Notes: generated by a model from the letters alone, not told the origin. 64,000 nt of DNA from Deltaproteobacteria bacterium (GCA_029553375.1 JAKPCH010000095.1:49491-113490), one strand, 5' to 3'. Counted from the stretch's first letter, positions 53,005 to 63,524 are shown. Numbers and translations are program-made.

Positions 53005-55446
53005 TCAGCCCAGCTTCTCCGTCGAGATGCGCATGGCGTAGAAGGAGCGGTAGACGAAGATCAGGGCGATGACCAAGAAGGTAACGGCAAGACCGAGCTT
53101 CAGACCGAGGTTCGTCATGGTCACGGCGATCTCGACGGCGAGGAGGCCGAAGAGGGTCGTGAACTTGATGACGGGGTTCATGGAGACGGATGACGTATCC
53201 TTGAAGGGGTCGCCGACGGTGTCGCCCACGACGGTCGCCTCATGGAGGGGCGTGTTCTTCTGCCTCAGGTCGACCTCGACGATCTTCTTGCCGTTATCCC
53301 AGCAGCCGCCGGCGTTCGCCATGAAGATGGCCTGGAAGAGGCCGAAGAAGGCGATGCCGATCAGGTAGCCGATGAAGAAGTAGGGGTTGAAGAAGGCCAG
53401 ACCCAGGGCCATGAAGAAGATGACGATGAAGATGTTGATCATCCCCTTCTGGGCGTAGACCGTGCAGATCCGGACGACTTCCTTGCTGTCCTCGATGGAG
53501 GCCTGGGCCTTGTCGAGGTTGATGTTTTCCTTGATGTAGACCACCGCCCGGTAGGCGCCGGTGACGACGGCCTGGGTGGAGGCGCCGGTGAACCAGTAGA
53601 TGACGCAGCCGCCCATGATGAGACCGAGGATGATCTCCGGCTGGACGAGGCTCAGCTTGGCGATGACCTGGCCGAACACCTTCTCCAGGAGGATGATGAT
53701 GCCGAAGACCATGGTCGTGGCGCCGACGACGGCCGTACCGATGAGCACCGGCTTGGCCGTGGCCTTGAAGGTGTTGCCCGCGCCGTCACCCGACTCGAGG
53801 TAGTGCTTGGAAAGCTCGAAATCGGGCTGGACGCCGAAGTGCTTCTGGACCACCTCGGCGGCGTCGGGGCGGGATTCGATCATGGAGAGCTCGTAGATGG
53901 ACTGGGCGTTGTCGGAGACGGGGCCAAAGCTGTCGACGGCGATCGTCACGGGACCCATGCCGAGGAAACCGAAGGCCACCAGACCGAAGGCGAAGACGGG
54001 GGCGGCGAACTTGTAGGCCGGGGGCATGATGTCCATGACCGAGGGGCTCTGGGAGACCAGGTAGGCGATGAGCATCAGCACCAAAATGACGAGGCCCTCC
54101 CAGAAGGCCGAGAAGTTACCGGCGACGAAGCCCGAGAGGATGTTCAGAGAAGGACCGCCCTGACGGGAGGCGTTGACGACCTCCTCACAGTGACGGGAGC
54201 TGGTGCTGGTGAAGATCTTGGTGAACTCCGGGATCAGGGCGCCGGCGATGGTGCCGCAGCTGATGATGATGGCCAGGGCCAGCCAGAGGGAGATCCCCCC
54301 CACATGGGGCACGTCGGCCAAAAGGACATAGCTGGCCGCGAAGGTCACGGCTATGGAAACGAGGGAGGTGATCCACACCAGGTTGGTCAGGACGTGCTCG
54401 AAGTTGAATTCCGACTTGCCGGCGAAGAGCGAGCGGCTCAGGGAGTCGTTGACGAAATAGGAGACGAGAGAGGTGAGGATCATGAGGATACGCATGGCGA
54501 AGATCCAGACGATGAGTTTGCCTCCCATGAGGGGGTTGTCGGCGAGGGCCAGGGCCAAAAAGGCGATGAGGGCCACGCCGGTGACGCCGTAGGTCTCGAA
54601 GCCGTCCGCCGTGGGGCCGACGCTGTCACCCGCGTTGTCGCCCGTGCAGTCGGCGATGACGCCCGGGTTCTTGGGGTCGTCCTCGGGGAGGTGGAAGATG
54701 ATCTTCATGAGGTCCGAACCGATGTCGGCGATCTTGGTGAAGATACCACCGCAGATACGGAGGGCGCTGGCGCCGAGGGACTCACCGATGGCGAAACCGA
54801 TGAAGCAGGGACCGGAGAGCTCCTTGGGGATGTAGGCCAGGATGAGGATCATGAAGAAGAGCTCGATGCTGACCAGAAGCAGACCGACGCTCATGCCGGA
54901 CCTAAGACAGATGTTGATGATGCTCAGGGGGTCGCCGCTGAGGGAGGCGAAGGCCGCCCGGGAGTTGGCCACGGTGTTGATCCTGATACCGAACCAGGCG
55001 ACACCGTAGGAACCGAGGATCCCCAGGATGGAGCAGACGAGGATCACCATGATCTCCCCCATGGGCATGTGGGACAGACCGCCGAAGTAGTAGACGATAC
55101 AGATGGCGATCAGGATCCACAGGGCCGTGAGGAACTTACCCTGCTGGATGACGTAGGTCTTGCAGGTCTCCCAGATGGTCTGAGAGACGTCGAGCATGGC
55201 CTGGTGGGCCGGCAGGTTCCTCGTCTGGGTGTACTGCATCCAACCGAAGATCATGCCGATAGCGCAGATGACGAGGCCCAGATTCAGGATCAGCATCCCG
55301 CTCAGGGCTCCGCCCATGAAGCTGACCTGGCTGAGGTCGGGCAATTTAATGTCCGCCTCACCGGCAAGGGCCGCCGTCGCCGACAGCAACAGCGTCAGCG
55401 CGAGGGCGGCGCATACGGAAAAAACTCTACCTTTACCTTTGAACAT
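53005..55446 (-). CDS. hppA: Membrane-bound proton-translocating pyrophosphatase, divergent type
   Basis: It couples pyrophosphate hydrolysis to ion pumping, and in energy-limited anaerobes it recovers energy from PPi made by acyl-CoA synthetases. The core motifs are GGGIFTK-like CGGIFTKIADIGSDL, PEDDPKNPGVIADCTGDNAGD and ADGFETYG, and a second acidic site in VVGDTVGDPFKDT. GAGNTFKATAKP has Lys where K+-dependent enzymes have Ala, predicting a K+-independent H+ pump. It departs from the consensus in many motif positions, so it may belong to the divergent clade. A signal-like N terminus precedes about 16 membrane segments. I start at ATG 55446, seven bases after GGAGG; ATG 55449 overlaps the pth stop. 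Confidence 0.93.
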   Translation of the reverse strand: MFKGKGRVFSVCAALALTLLLSATAALAGEADIKLPDLSQVSFMGGALSGMLILNLGLVICAIGMIFGWMQYTQTRNLPAHQAMLDVSQTIWETCKTYVIQQGKFLTALWILIAICIVYYFGGLSHMPMGEIMVILVCSILGILGSYGVAWFGIRINTVANSRAAFASLSGDPLSIINICLRSGMSVGLLLVSIELFFMILILAYIPKELSGPCFIGFAIGESLGASALRICGGIFTKIADIGSDLMKIIFHLPEDDPKNPGVIADCTGDNAGDSVGPTADGFETYGVTGVALIAFLALALADNPLMGGKLIVWIFAMRILMILTSLVSYFVNDSLSRSLFAGKSEFNFEHVLTNLVWITSLVSIAVTFAASYVLLADVPHVGGISLWLALAIIISCGTIAGALIPEFTKIFTSTSSRHCEEVVNASRQGGPSLNILSGFVAGNFSAFWEGLVILVLMLIAYLVSQSPSVMDIMPPAYKFAAPVFAFGLVAFGFLGMGPVTIAVDSFGPVSDNAQSIYELSMIESRPDAAEVVQKHFGVQPDFELSKHYLESGDGAGNTFKATAKPVLIGTAVVGATTMVFGIIILLEKVFGQVIAKLSLVQPEIILGLIMGGCVIYWFTGASTQAVVTGAYRAVVYIKENINLDKAQASIEDSKEVVRICTVYAQKGMINIFIVIFFMALGLAFFNPYFFIGYLIGIAFFGLFQAIFMANAGGCWDNGKKIVEVDLRQKNTPLHEATVVGDTVGDPFKDTSSVSMNPVIKFTTLFGLLAVEIAVTMTNLGLKLGLAVTFLVIALIFVYRSFYAMRISTEKLG

Positions 55447-55448
55447 CA

Positions 55449-56042
55449 TTAAACCTCCTCTTCGAAATTACTGACGTCCTTTCTGTGATATCTGTTCATA
55501 GCCGCCTGGATTCCGTGGGTGATCATGAACGACGCCGCCTCGACGGCTGTGGTAACAACCTCGGGCAGGCGCTGTATCTCTTCCGGCGAGAAGGGGCTCA
55601 GGACGTACGAATCGACCATCGTCTTCACAGGGGGTCTGCCGATGCCCAGGCGCACCCGCCGGAAACCCTGTTGACCGAGACGCTCCATGATCGACTGCAG
55701 TCCCTTGTGCCCCCCATGACCCCCCCCTGCCTTCAGCCGCACGGCGGTGAAGGGCAGATCGAGATCATCATGGACGACTATCAAATCATCCGGGGACGGT
55801 ATCTTAAAATATTCAAAGAGCCCCGAGACGGCCTGGCCGCTCAGGTTCATGAAGGTCTGGGGTTCGGCGACGATGACTTTCTCGTCCCCGATCCTCCCCT
55901 TCCCGTAGAGGGAGGAGAATCCCTTCGTCCTCAGGTCTATGTCGAATTCCTCCGCCAGCCTCTCCACGACGAGAAAGCCGATGTTGTGACGGGTGAATCG
56001 ATATTGCCCGCCGGGATTCCCCAGTCCCACGATCAGTTTCAA
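55449..56042 (-). CDS. pth: Peptidyl-tRNA hydrolase
   Basis: Pth frees tRNA from dropped-off peptidyl-tRNA. The start MKLIVGLGNPGGQY, catalytic His in FTRHNIGF, PQTFMNLSG and DDLDLPFTAVRLKAGGGHGGHKGL are family motifs. The Asn usual in GGHNGL is Lys here (GGHKGL), a position known to vary. The 197 residues are normal. The start is TTG, with AGGTGA upstream. It follows rplY in the classic prs-rplY-pth order. Confidence 0.94.
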   Translation of the reverse strand: MKLIVGLGNPGGQYRFTRHNIGFLVVERLAEEFDIDLRTKGFSSLYGKGRIGDEKVIVAEPQTFMNLSGQAVSGLFEYFKIPSPDDLIVVHDDLDLPFTAVRLKAGGGHGGHKGLQSIMERLGQQGFRRVRLGIGRPPVKTMVDSYVLSPFSPEEIQRLPEVVTTAVEAASFMITHGIQAAMNRYHRKDVSNFEEEV

Positions 56043-56084
56043 AGATCACCTCGGGCCGTTTGCCGTCGAGGGATGTTGCGTTGC

Positions 56085-56696
56085 CTATCGACGGCCGGCG
56101 GCGGCCTCTGCCTCCTCCATGGCCTTCATGGAGGCCCTGGTCGCGGCGATGTACACGAGGACCGTGTCCTCGCCGTCCATGACCGTCACCCCCTCCATCG
56201 CCGGAAGATCCTTGACCTTCAGGGCATCGCCGACGTTCAGGCCGGAGATGTCCGCCTCGATATGCTCGGGCATGGCGGAGGGCAGGCAGGAGACGCGCAG
56301 GGTGCGTTTCATGAGCTGCAGCTCGCCGCCGATGGCCACGCCGGGCGAGGTGCCCGTGGTTTGAATCGGGATGTCCACGGTGATCTTCGAGGCCATGTCG
56401 ATCTCGTAGAAGTCGGCGTGGATCAGGCTTCCCTTCAGGGGATGGAGGGCGAAGTCCTTGACGAGGATGAGTTTTTCGACCACTTTGCCATCTTCTTCGA
56501 CCCGGAGGTTCACGAACTTCTTCTCACCCCCCCGGGAAAGGATCTTCGTCAATTCTTTCGCGTTTACCGACAACGTCATGGGTTCCGTCTTGGGTCCATA
56601 GAGGACGGCCGGGACCATCCCTTTCAGGCGCAGGCGCCGACAGGGCCCCTTTCCCGTAGAGTTGCGGGTAAACGCCTTCAACTGTTCCGCTTCCAT
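56085..56696 (-). CDS. rplY: 50S ribosomal protein bL25 (CTC form)
   Basis: The N-terminal part binds 5S rRNA (LKAFTRNSTGKGPCRRLRLKGMVPAVLYGP) and the C-terminal beta domain of about 100 residues (KITVDIPIQTTGTSPGVAIGG) is the CTC/TL5 extension. At 203 residues it is the long form. ATG 56696 is five bases from AGGAGG; the track begins one codon earlier at a TTG. It lies just after prs. Confidence 0.95.
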   Translation of the reverse strand: MEAEQLKAFTRNSTGKGPCRRLRLKGMVPAVLYGPKTEPMTLSVNAKELTKILSRGGEKKFVNLRVEEDGKVVEKLILVKDFALHPLKGSLIHADFYEIDMASKITVDIPIQTTGTSPGVAIGGELQLMKRTLRVSCLPSAMPEHIEADISGLNVGDALKVKDLPAMEGVTVMDGEDTVLVYIAATRASMKAMEEAEAAAGRR

Positions 56697-56705
56697 CAAA
56701 ACCTC

Positions 56706-57647
56706 CTAAATGAAGAGTGAGCTCACCGAGTCGTCGTAGTAGATGCGCCGGACCGCCTCGCTCAAGAGGGAGGAGACGGAGAGCACCTTGATGAGGTTAC
56801 AGGCCTTGGCACGCTCGTGAAGGGGGATCGTGTCCGTCACGATCACCTCCTTGATGTCCGATGCCTCCAAACGGTCGATGGCCGGCCCGGAGAGGACGGG
56901 GTGGGTGCAACAGACGGAGACGCCCAGGGCGCCCGCCTCCTTGAGGGCGTCGGCGGCCTGGACGACCGTCCCCGCCGTGTCGATCATGTCGTCGAGGATG
57001 ATGACGGTCTTTCCCTTCACGTCCCCGATGATGTTCATGACCTGGGCCTCGTTGGGACCCTCCCGCCGCTTGTCGATGATGGCCAGGCTGGCCCCGAGGC
57101 GGGTGGCGAAGGCCCTCGCCCGGACCACGCCCCCCGTGTCGGGGGAGACGATGACGGTGTTGTCGCTGTAGTGCTTCTTGATGTAGTCCAAGAGGACGGG
57201 GGTGGCGAAGAGGTTGTCCACGGGGATATTGAAGAAACCCTGGATCTGGCCGGCGTGGAGATCCATGGACAGGACGCGGTTGGCGCCGGCCGTCGTGATG
57301 AGGTCCGCCACCAGTTTCGCCGAGATGGGTGCCCTCGGCGCCACCTTGCGGTCCTGGCGGGCGTAGCCGTAATAGGGCATGACGGCGGTGATGCGGTAGG
57401 CCGAGGCCCTCTTCATGGCGTCGATCATGATGAGGAGTTCCATGAGGGTCACGTTCACGGGCGGGCAGGTGGACTGGATGATGAAGACATCCATCCCGCG
57501 GACGTTCTCGTTGATCTCCACCCGTGTCTCGCCGTCGCTGAAGGTGCTGACGTTGGCCTTCCCCAGGGGGACCCCCAACTTCTCACAGATCTTGAGGGCG
57601 AGGTCGCGGTTGGCGTTTCCCGAGAAGATTCTTATCTTTTCCAGCAT
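56706..57647 (-). CDS. prs: Ribose-phosphate pyrophosphokinase
   Basis: Prs makes PRPP from ribose 5-phosphate and ATP for purine, pyrimidine, NAD, histidine and tryptophan synthesis. The start [23 protein letters not shown]-binding YARQDRK, Mg2+ site [12 protein letters not shown] and the PRPP loop [13 protein letters not shown] are all present. At 313 residues it is a class I enzyme. The track start 57785 runs back through tRNA-Gln; ATG 57647 is right by homology. Confidence 0.97.
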   Translation of the reverse strand: MLEKIRIFSGNANRDLALKICEKLGVPLGKANVSTFSDGETRVEINENVRGMDVFIIQSTCPPVNVTLMELLIMIDAMKRASAYRITAVMPYYGYARQDRKVAPRAPISAKLVADLITTAGANRVLSMDLHAGQIQGFFNIPVDNLFATPVLLDYIKKHYSDNTVIVSPDTGGVVRARAFATRLGASLAIIDKRREGPNEAQVMNIIGDVKGKTVIILDDMIDTAGTVVQAADALKEAGALGVSVCCTHPVLSGPAIDRLEASDIKEVIVTDTIPLHERAKACNLIKVLSVSSLLSEAVRRIYYDDSVSSLFI

Positions 57648-57681
57648 CGATCGACACCCGCTGGGACGTTTTCTAATGTAG

Positions 57682-57756
57682 TGGCTGGGGCGGGAGGATT
57701 CGAACCTCCGCGTGCAAGATCCAAAATCTTGTGTCTTACCGCTTGACGACGCCCCA
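57682..57756 (-). tRNA. tRNA-Gln (UUG)
   Basis: A 75-nt tRNA on the minus strand with acceptor TGGGGCG/CGCCCCA, discriminator G and encoded CCA. Anticodon stem CAAGA/TCTTG with loop TTTTGGA gives TTG (glutamine CAA). It sits between ispE and prs and is probably processed from the operon transcript. Confidence 0.95.
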
Positions 57757-57807
57757 ATCCCGTATCCGCACCGCAGGACTCTCACCCGTGTGGCGTGGGA
57801 CGTTGGA

Positions 57808-58653
57808 TCAGCGCCCCTCCGTGTAGGAGCTCACCCTGAACACGTCCCAGGGATAACGCCCCCCGAGAGACCTCTCGGCCTCGATCGCCGCCTCCTCGTC
57901 CGCGAAGAGGCCGAAGACCGTCGGCCCGCTGCCGGACATCAGGGCGCCGAGGGCGCCGTGATGGAGAAGGACGTCCTTTATCTCCCCGATGACGGGGTGC
58001 AAGCGGATAGACACCGCTTCCAGGTCGTTGTGGAGCCCCGCGGCCACATCCTGGACCGTCGAAAATCGAGGGATGCTATAATGGATCGGTACGTTTGTCA
58101 ACGCTAAATTAAGGCCTTTGTAAACGAGGGGGGTGGGTAGTTCGAAACGGGGATTGACCAATAAAAAGGAAAGTTTGGGTAGGTCCGACAGGGGTTCGAG
58201 GCGATCGCCGATCCCGAAGGCCCAGGCCGTCCCCCGGCCGATGAAGAAGGGGACGTCGGCCCCCAGTTGGGCCCCCATTTTCATCAACCTAGCTTGGGGC
58301 AGGCGGTTTCCCGTCATTTCGTTAACGGCCAGGAGGGTCGTCGCCGCGTCGGAGCTCCCGCCGCCGAGGCCGGCGGCGGTGGGGATCTTCTTGACGAGGG
58401 TGATATGGAGGCCGAAGGGGGGGTCGAGGAGGTCCAGGATCTTCTTCGCCGCGCGGAAGACGAGGTTGCCCTCGTCCTCGGGGAGGCCGGAGCCGGGGCA
58501 TCTCAGGGAGACGCCCCGGCTGGTCTTCTCGAAGATCAGCTCGTCGCAGAGACTCACGCGGTGCATGAGGGTGGCCAGGTCGTGGTAGCCGTCCTCCCTC
58601 CGGCGCAGGACCTTGAGGTGGAGGTTGACCTTGGCCGGGGCAAGGCGTCTCAT
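57808..58653 (-). CDS. ispE: 4-diphosphocytidyl-2-C-methyl-D-erythritol kinase
   Basis: IspE phosphorylates CDP-methylerythritol in the MEP isoprenoid pathway. The GHMP-kinase signature [15 protein letters not shown] is clear, with [10 protein letters not shown] at the N terminus and [12 protein letters not shown] at the C terminus. At 281 residues it is standard. It lies between the DUF1844 gene and tRNA-Gln on the same strand, the usual Desulfobacterota order. Confidence 0.94.
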   Translation of the reverse strand: MRRLAPAKVNLHLKVLRRREDGYHDLATLMHRVSLCDELIFEKTSRGVSLRCPGSGLPEDEGNLVFRAAKKILDLLDPPFGLHITLVKKIPTAAGLGGGSSDAATTLLAVNEMTGNRLPQARLMKMGAQLGADVPFFIGRGTAWAFGIGDRLEPLSDLPKLSFLLVNPRFELPTPLVYKGLNLALTNVPIHYSIPRFSTVQDVAAGLHNDLEAVSIRLHPVIGEIKDVLLHHGALGALMSGSGPTVFGLFADEEAAIEAERSLGGRYPWDVFRVSSYTEGR

Positions 58654-58654
58654 C

Positions 58655-59062
58655 TCATGACGATTCCTTCACGTAGCGCATCCGGAGCTCGAAAAGGATG
58701 CCGTCGATGAGGGACTTTTCGTCGGCGTCGAGGTTCCCCTCGGTCTTGGACCTCAGCATGGCGATGGTGTCGATGGCATGTTTGGCCGCGGCCAGGTTCT
58801 TCTTGGTCTGCCCGGAGGCGGGGTCGGGGAAGTCGCCGAAGTGGAACATGGCCGTCGTGCTGAGGGACAGGATGAAGTTGGCGAAGTTGACCTCGGGGTA
58901 GAAGTAGTCCTCCGAGGCCTCTTCCCGTGGTCCCGTTTCCCTCTTCGGTTCCTCTTTGGGCCTTTCCTGTTCCCGGGGCGCCTCCTGGGTCTCCCGGGTC
59001 TCACCCTTTTCGTCGAAGATGCGGCGGTCCCGAACGACGAATCCTTTCTTTTCCTCCTCCAT
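58655..59062 (-). CDS. DUF1844 protein
   Basis: A 135-residue protein: a long charged, low-complexity N terminus (many Glu, Arg, Lys and Pro, about residues 1-50) and a DUF1844 domain (VNFANFILSLSTTAMFHFGDFPDP... AAKHAIDTIAMLRSKTEGNL). The function is unknown; in Desulfobacterota it is regularly found next to ispE. It nearly abuts the ispE start. Confidence 0.84.
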   Translation of the reverse strand: MEEEKKGFVVRDRRIFDEKGETRETQEAPREQERPKEEPKRETGPREEASEDYFYPEVNFANFILSLSTTAMFHFGDFPDPASGQTKKNLAAAKHAIDTIAMLRSKTEGNLDADEKSLIDGILFELRMRYVKESS

Positions 59063-59097
59063 GGTCGGCCTCCTTCAGGTCCTCGGGGTCCCGTGCC

Positions 59098-59949
59098 TCA
59101 ATAGACGGGTCTCATGGCCCGCAGACGGGCGATCCGTTCCTCGATGGGGGGGTGGGTGCTGAAGAGGTTCATCAGGGATCTTCCCGTCAGGGGATTGACG
59201 ATGAACATGTGGGCCGTGGACGGGTTCGCGTCCATGGGGACCACCTGGGACGCCCGGGACAGCTTCTCCAGGGCCCCCGCCAGGCCGTAGGGCTTGCCGG
59301 AGATACGGGCCCCGCCCTCGTCGGCCATGTATTCCCGGGAACGGGAGATGGCCATCTGGATGATCGTGGCGGCGATGGGGGCGAGGACGGCCATCAGGAT
59401 CAGGCCGATGATATTCCCCCCGCCTTCGTCGTCGTCCCGGCTCACCCCCCCGAAGACGGCGGCCCACTGGGCCATGTTGGCCAGCATGACGACGGCGCCG
59501 GCGAGGGTGGCGGCGATGGAGCCGATGAGGATGTCCCTGTTCTTGATGTGGGTGAGCTCATGGGCGAGGACGCCCTCGAGCTCGTCCCGGTCCAGGATGC
59601 GGAGGATGCCCTCCGTCACGGCCACCACGGCGTGCTTCTCGTCTCTCCCCGTGGCGAAGGCGTTGGGCGTGTCCTGGGGGATGATGTAGACCCGGGGCAT
59701 GGGCAGGCCCGCCCGCGCCGCCAGGTCGGCCACCATCCGGTAGAGTTCCGGGGCCTCGTCGGGCGTCACCTCCTGGGCGCTGTACATGCTCAGGACGATG
59801 CGGTCGGAGAACCAGTAGGCCCCGAAGTTCATGATCAGGGCAAGGACGAAGGCGACCACCACCCCACCCTTGCCGCCGACGAGACCGCCGATCAGCATGA
59901 GGAGGCCCGTCAGGGCCCCGAGCAGCAGAGCGGTACGGAACGTGTTCAT
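59098..59949 (-). CDS. htpX: Zinc metalloprotease HtpX
   Basis: HtpX is an inner-membrane M48 protease that removes damaged membrane proteins under stress, partly overlapping with FtsH. Two N-terminal membrane segments, the zinc motif HELTH (130-134), a second membrane pair, and the third zinc ligand in [14 protein letters not shown]. At 283 residues it is normal. AGGAGGAG stands before the ATG. It directly follows clpB, joining two proteostasis genes. Confidence 0.95.
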   Translation of the reverse strand: MNTFRTALLLGALTGLLMLIGGLVGGKGGVVVAFVLALIMNFGAYWFSDRIVLSMYSAQEVTPDEAPELYRMVADLAARAGLPMPRVYIIPQDTPNAFATGRDEKHAVVAVTEGILRILDRDELEGVLAHELTHIKNRDILIGSIAATLAGAVVMLANMAQWAAVFGGVSRDDDEGGGNIIGLILMAVLAPIAATIIQMAISRSREYMADEGGARISGKPYGLAGALEKLSRASQVVPMDANPSTAHMFIVNPLTGRSLMNLFSTHPPIEERIARLRAMRPVY

Positions 59950-59978
59950 ATACTCCTCCTTTTTGTTTCTCTACACTT

Positions 59979-62576
59979 TTAAGCGCCCTCCTTGCGGGAG
60001 AAGGCGAGTTCTCCCCCGGGGGCGAGGTCAACGACGATGGAATCCCCGTCCTTGAAGGTGCCGTCGAGGATCTTCATGGCCAGGGGGTCCAGGACCAGCT
60101 TCTGGAGGGCCCTTTTCAGGGGCCGGGCCCCGTAGACGGGGCTGTAGCCGACGGAGGCAATATAATTTTTCGCCTCTTCTGTCAATTCCATGGTCATCTT
60201 CCTCTCCGCCAGCCTCCTGGCGATGAGGCGGATCTGGATCTCCACGATCCTCTCGATGTCGCCGCGGCTGAGGGAGCGGAACATGATGATGTCGTCGATC
60301 CGGTTGAGGAACTCCGGCTTGAAGGTCGCCTTCAGGACCTCGAAGGTCCGCTCCCGTTTCTCCTCCTCGTCGAGGGAGAAGTCCTGGATCCACTGGCTGC
60401 CCACGTTCGAGGTCATGATGACCACCGTGTTCTTGAAATCCACGGTCCGGCCGTGGCCGTCCGTCAACCTCCCGTCGTCCAGGATCTGGAGGAGGATGTT
60501 GAAGACGTCGGGGTGGGCCTTCTCGATCTCGTCGAAGAGGAGGACGGCGTAGGGCCTCCGGCGGACGGCCTCCGTGAGGTAGCCGCCCTCGTCGTAGCCG
60601 ACGTACCCGGGGGGCGCCCCGATGAGGCGCGCCACGGCGTGTTTCTCCATGTATTCCGACATGTCGATGCGGATCATGGCCTGTTCGTTGTCGAACATGA
60701 ATTCCGCCAGGGCCCTGGCCAGTTCCGTCTTACCCACCCCCGTGGGGCCGAGGAAGATGAAGGAGCCGATGGGCCGGTTGGGGTCCTGGAGGCCCGAGCG
60801 GGCCCGCCTCAGGGCGCTGGAGACGGCGGCGATGCCCTCGTCCTGGCCGATGACCCTTTCCTTGAGACGTTCCTCCATGTGGATGAGTTTCTGGACGTCG
60901 CTCTCCATCATGCGGGCCACGGGTATGCCCGTCCACTTGGCGACGACCTCGGCCACGTCCTCGGCGTCCACCTCCTCCTTGAGCATCTTGCGCTCCCTCT
61001 GGATCTCCTCGAGGCGGCGCTGCTCCTCCTCCATGGCCCGGTTGAGGGCCACGAGCTTCCCGTACCTGATCTCCGCCGCCCTGGCGAGGTCACCTTCCCG
61101 CTGGGCGTTCTGCTCCTCCAGCTTGAGCTGCTCGATCTGGCCCTTGAGGGACTGGATCTGTTTGATGGCCTCCTTCTCCCGGTTCCAGTGGGCCTTCATT
61201 TCCTCCATGGAGGCCCGCAGCTGGGCGAGTTCCTCGTCGATCTTGGCCAGGCGGTCCAGGGAGGTCTTATCCGTCTCCTTCTTCAGGGATTGACGCTCGA
61301 TCTCCAGCTGGAGGATCCTCCTCTCCACGGCGTCGATCTCGGCGGGGAGGCTGTCCAGCTCGATCCTCAGCCGCGAGGCCGCCTCGTCGATGAGGTCCAC
61401 CGCCTTGTCCGGGAGGAAGCGGTCGCTGATGTAGCGGTTCGAGAGGGTGGCGGCGGCGATGATGGCCGCGTCCTTGATCCGCACGCCGTGATGCACCTCG
61501 TAACGTTCCTTGAGACCCCTGAGGATGGCGATGGTGTCCTCCACCGTGGGTTCCCTGACCAGGATCGGCTGGAACCTCCGCTCGAGGGCCGGGTCCTTTT
61601 CGATGTGCTTGCGGTACTCGTTGAGGGTCGTCGCACCGATGCACCTCAACTCACCCCGGGCGAGGGCGGGCTTGAGCATGTTCGAGGCGTCCACGGACCC
61701 CTCGGCCGCGCCGGCCCCCACGACGGTGTGGATCTCGTCGATGAAGAGGATGATCTCCCCCTCGGCGTCCGTGACCTCTTTGAGGACGGCCTTGAGGCGT
61801 TCCTCGAACTCGCCCCGGTACTTGGCCCCGGCCACGAGGGCGCCGATGTCGAGGCCCACGACGCGCTTGTCCTTCAGGTTCTCCGGGACGTCGCCGTTGA
61901 CGATCCGCTGGGCCAGACCCTCGACGATGGCCGTCTTGCCGACGCCCGGCTCCCCGATGAGGACGGGGTTGTTCTTCGTCCGGCGGGAGAGGACCTGGAG
62001 GATCCGGCGGATCTCGTCGTCCCGGCCGATGACGGGGTCGAAGGCCCCCTTCGCCGCCAACTCGTTGAAGTCTTTGGCGAACCTCTTGAGGGCCTGGTAT
62101 TTCTCCTCGGGGTTGGGGTCCGTGATGCGGCTCTTGCCCCGGATCTCCATGAGGGCCTTGAGGAGGGCCTCCCTCGTCACCCCCCACTTCTTGAAGAGGC
62201 GGGCCGTCTCTCCCCCTTTTTCTTCGGCGAAGACGAGGAGGAGGTGCTCCGAGCTGACGTACTCGTCCTTCATGCGGGCCGCTTCCGTCATGGCGTTGTC
62301 GAGGGCCCGGTTGAGGCGCGGCGTGATGTAGATCTGGCCGCCCGCGGCCCCTTCCACCCGGGGGAGTCTCTCCAGGGCCTTGGCGAGGTCGGCTTCCATC
62401 GCCGCCGGGTCGGCGCCGGTCTTCTTCAGGACGGCCCCGGCGATGCCCTCCCGCTGGCGGAGGAGGGACAGAAAGAGGTGCTCCACGTCTATGCCTTGAT
62501 GTCCGTAAGTGCCCGCCAGGGTCTGGGACTCCTGCAGGGCCTCTTGGACCTTGAGGGTCATTTTGTCGAAACGCAT
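59979..62576 (-). CDS. clpB: ATP-dependent disaggregase ClpB
   Basis: ClpB pulls proteins out of aggregates with DnaK. An N domain ([18 protein letters not shown], two repeats), the first AAA module with Walker A GEPGVGKT near residue 200, a long coiled middle domain (about 400-525, [19 protein letters not shown]), and the second AAA module with GPTGVGKT near 600. At 865 residues it is full length. No CIRCE or heat-shock promoter is seen; only 20 bases separate it from the upstream DAC-domain gene, so it is likely read from that promoter. Confidence 0.97.
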   Translation of the reverse strand: MRFDKMTLKVQEALQESQTLAGTYGHQGIDVEHLFLSLLRQREGIAGAVLKKTGADPAAMEADLAKALERLPRVEGAAGGQIYITPRLNRALDNAMTEAARMKDEYVSSEHLLLVFAEEKGGETARLFKKWGVTREALLKALMEIRGKSRITDPNPEEKYQALKRFAKDFNELAAKGAFDPVIGRDDEIRRILQVLSRRTKNNPVLIGEPGVGKTAIVEGLAQRIVNGDVPENLKDKRVVGLDIGALVAGAKYRGEFEERLKAVLKEVTDAEGEIILFIDEIHTVVGAGAAEGSVDASNMLKPALARGELRCIGATTLNEYRKHIEKDPALERRFQPILVREPTVEDTIAILRGLKERYEVHHGVRIKDAAIIAAATLSNRYISDRFLPDKAVDLIDEAASRLRIELDSLPAEIDAVERRILQLEIERQSLKKETDKTSLDRLAKIDEELAQLRASMEEMKAHWNREKEAIKQIQSLKGQIEQLKLEEQNAQREGDLARAAEIRYGKLVALNRAMEEEQRRLEEIQRERKMLKEEVDAEDVAEVVAKWTGIPVARMMESDVQKLIHMEERLKERVIGQDEGIAAVSSALRRARSGLQDPNRPIGSFIFLGPTGVGKTELARALAEFMFDNEQAMIRIDMSEYMEKHAVARLIGAPPGYVGYDEGGYLTEAVRRRPYAVLLFDEIEKAHPDVFNILLQILDDGRLTDGHGRTVDFKNTVVIMTSNVGSQWIQDFSLDEEEKRERTFEVLKATFKPEFLNRIDDIIMFRSLSRGDIERIVEIQIRLIARRLAERKMTMELTEEAKNYIASVGYSPVYGARPLKRALQKLVLDPLAMKILDGTFKDGDSIVVDLAPGGELAFSRKEGA

Positions 62577-62596
62577 ATGTTATATATCCTCCGTAA

Positions 62597-63460
62597 TTAT
62601 GTCGGTTTTTCGATGCTGACCATGATCATGCCGTTCTTGAACACGGTGACGTTTCCCGTCGATTCCGAGAGGACGACCGCCGTGGCCTTGGTGACGCTCG
62701 TGACGCCGGCGGCGGCGATGTGGCGGCTCCCGAGGCCCTGGGGGAAATCCTTGCTGTCGAGGGCGGCGCTGAGATGGCGCCCCGCCGTGATGAGGGTGCC
62801 GTCGTTCCGCAGGACGAAGGCCCCGTCCAGGGCCGAGAATTCCTTGATCGTCTCCTTCAGGTCCGGGTTCAGGATGTTCCGCTCCTCGTCGCTGTAGCCC
62901 AAAAAGGGGTTGATGATCATCTGCCGCGAGAGCTGCAGCACCTTCTCGTGATCCCCGATGATGAAGGTCGTGCCCACCTTGCGGCCCTCGCGCCCCTGGG
63001 CGGCCAGTTCCAGGGCCAGGTTGATCACCGCCCCGAAGACCTCGGGGTAGACCTCCTGGCTGATGTCGGTGAAGTGCTCGGAGGTGAGGATCTCGAACTC
63101 CTTACCCACGTCGATGACGAAGATGCTGTCCACGTAGCCGAAGCGGGGGACGCCGCTGAGGCAGACGAGCTTGTCGCCCTTCGCGAACATGCCGGCGGCG
63201 ATGCCCTTGATGACGGCGATCTTGATCTGCCCCATCCGGGTGAGGGTCACGTTGGGGACCGTCACGACCCGGCATTTGTTCACGAACCGCTCGGGTATGT
63301 TGTTGTCCTTCGTCACCAGGACCAATTCGAAGGGGCATGAGTCCTCCAGCCCCTCCGGCAGTTCCACGGCGGTGTTGGCGTAAATCAGCATGGCCTTCGC
63401 CTCGACTTCTTTGGCGAGGCCGCAGGCCGTGTCCAAGATGGCCCTGTTGATGGTCTTCAT
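62597..63460 (-). CDS. DacZ-like protein: pyruvate-kinase-C-like domain plus DAC (DisA_N) domain
   Basis: Residues about 1-130 resemble the C-terminal alpha/beta domain of pyruvate kinase (AILDTACGLAKEVEAKAMLIYANT). Residues 145-287 form a DAC domain with DGA at 212-214 and, where active diadenylate cyclases have RHR, the sequence SRHIAAAG (246-248). This is the architecture of DacZ, the c-di-AMP synthase known mainly from archaea. It may make c-di-AMP; the Arg-to-Ile change leaves activity open. A TTGACA-17-TAGCTT promoter and GAGGAG box precede the ATG. It leads the clpB-htpX run. Confidence 0.78.
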   Translation of the reverse strand: MKTINRAILDTACGLAKEVEAKAMLIYANTAVELPEGLEDSCPFELVLVTKDNNIPERFVNKCRVVTVPNVTLTRMGQIKIAVIKGIAAGMFAKGDKLVCLSGVPRFGYVDSIFVIDVGKEFEILTSEHFTDISQEVYPEVFGAVINLALELAAQGREGRKVGTTFIIGDHEKVLQLSRQMIINPFLGYSDEERNILNPDLKETIKEFSALDGAFVLRNDGTLITAGRHLSAALDSKDFPQGLGSRHIAAAGVTSVTKATAVVLSESTGNVTVFKNGMIMVSIEKPT

Positions 63461-63495
63461 TGTTCTCCTCTTTCAACCTGTTTATTTTCTTCGCT

Positions 63496-63524
63496 AAGCT
63501 AAGCACGGGGCGGGAAACTGTCAA
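63496..63524 (-). promoter_or_regulatory. Sigma-70 promoter for the DacZ-like/clpB/htpX operon
   Basis: On the minus strand TTGACA, 17 bases and TAGCTT, about 35 bases before the DacZ-like ATG. No heat-shock element is seen. Confidence 0.55.

Noticed and set aside
62577-62596. Heat-shock promoter or CIRCE element before clpB
   Set aside because: Only 20 bases separate clpB from the upstream gene and no inverted repeat is present.
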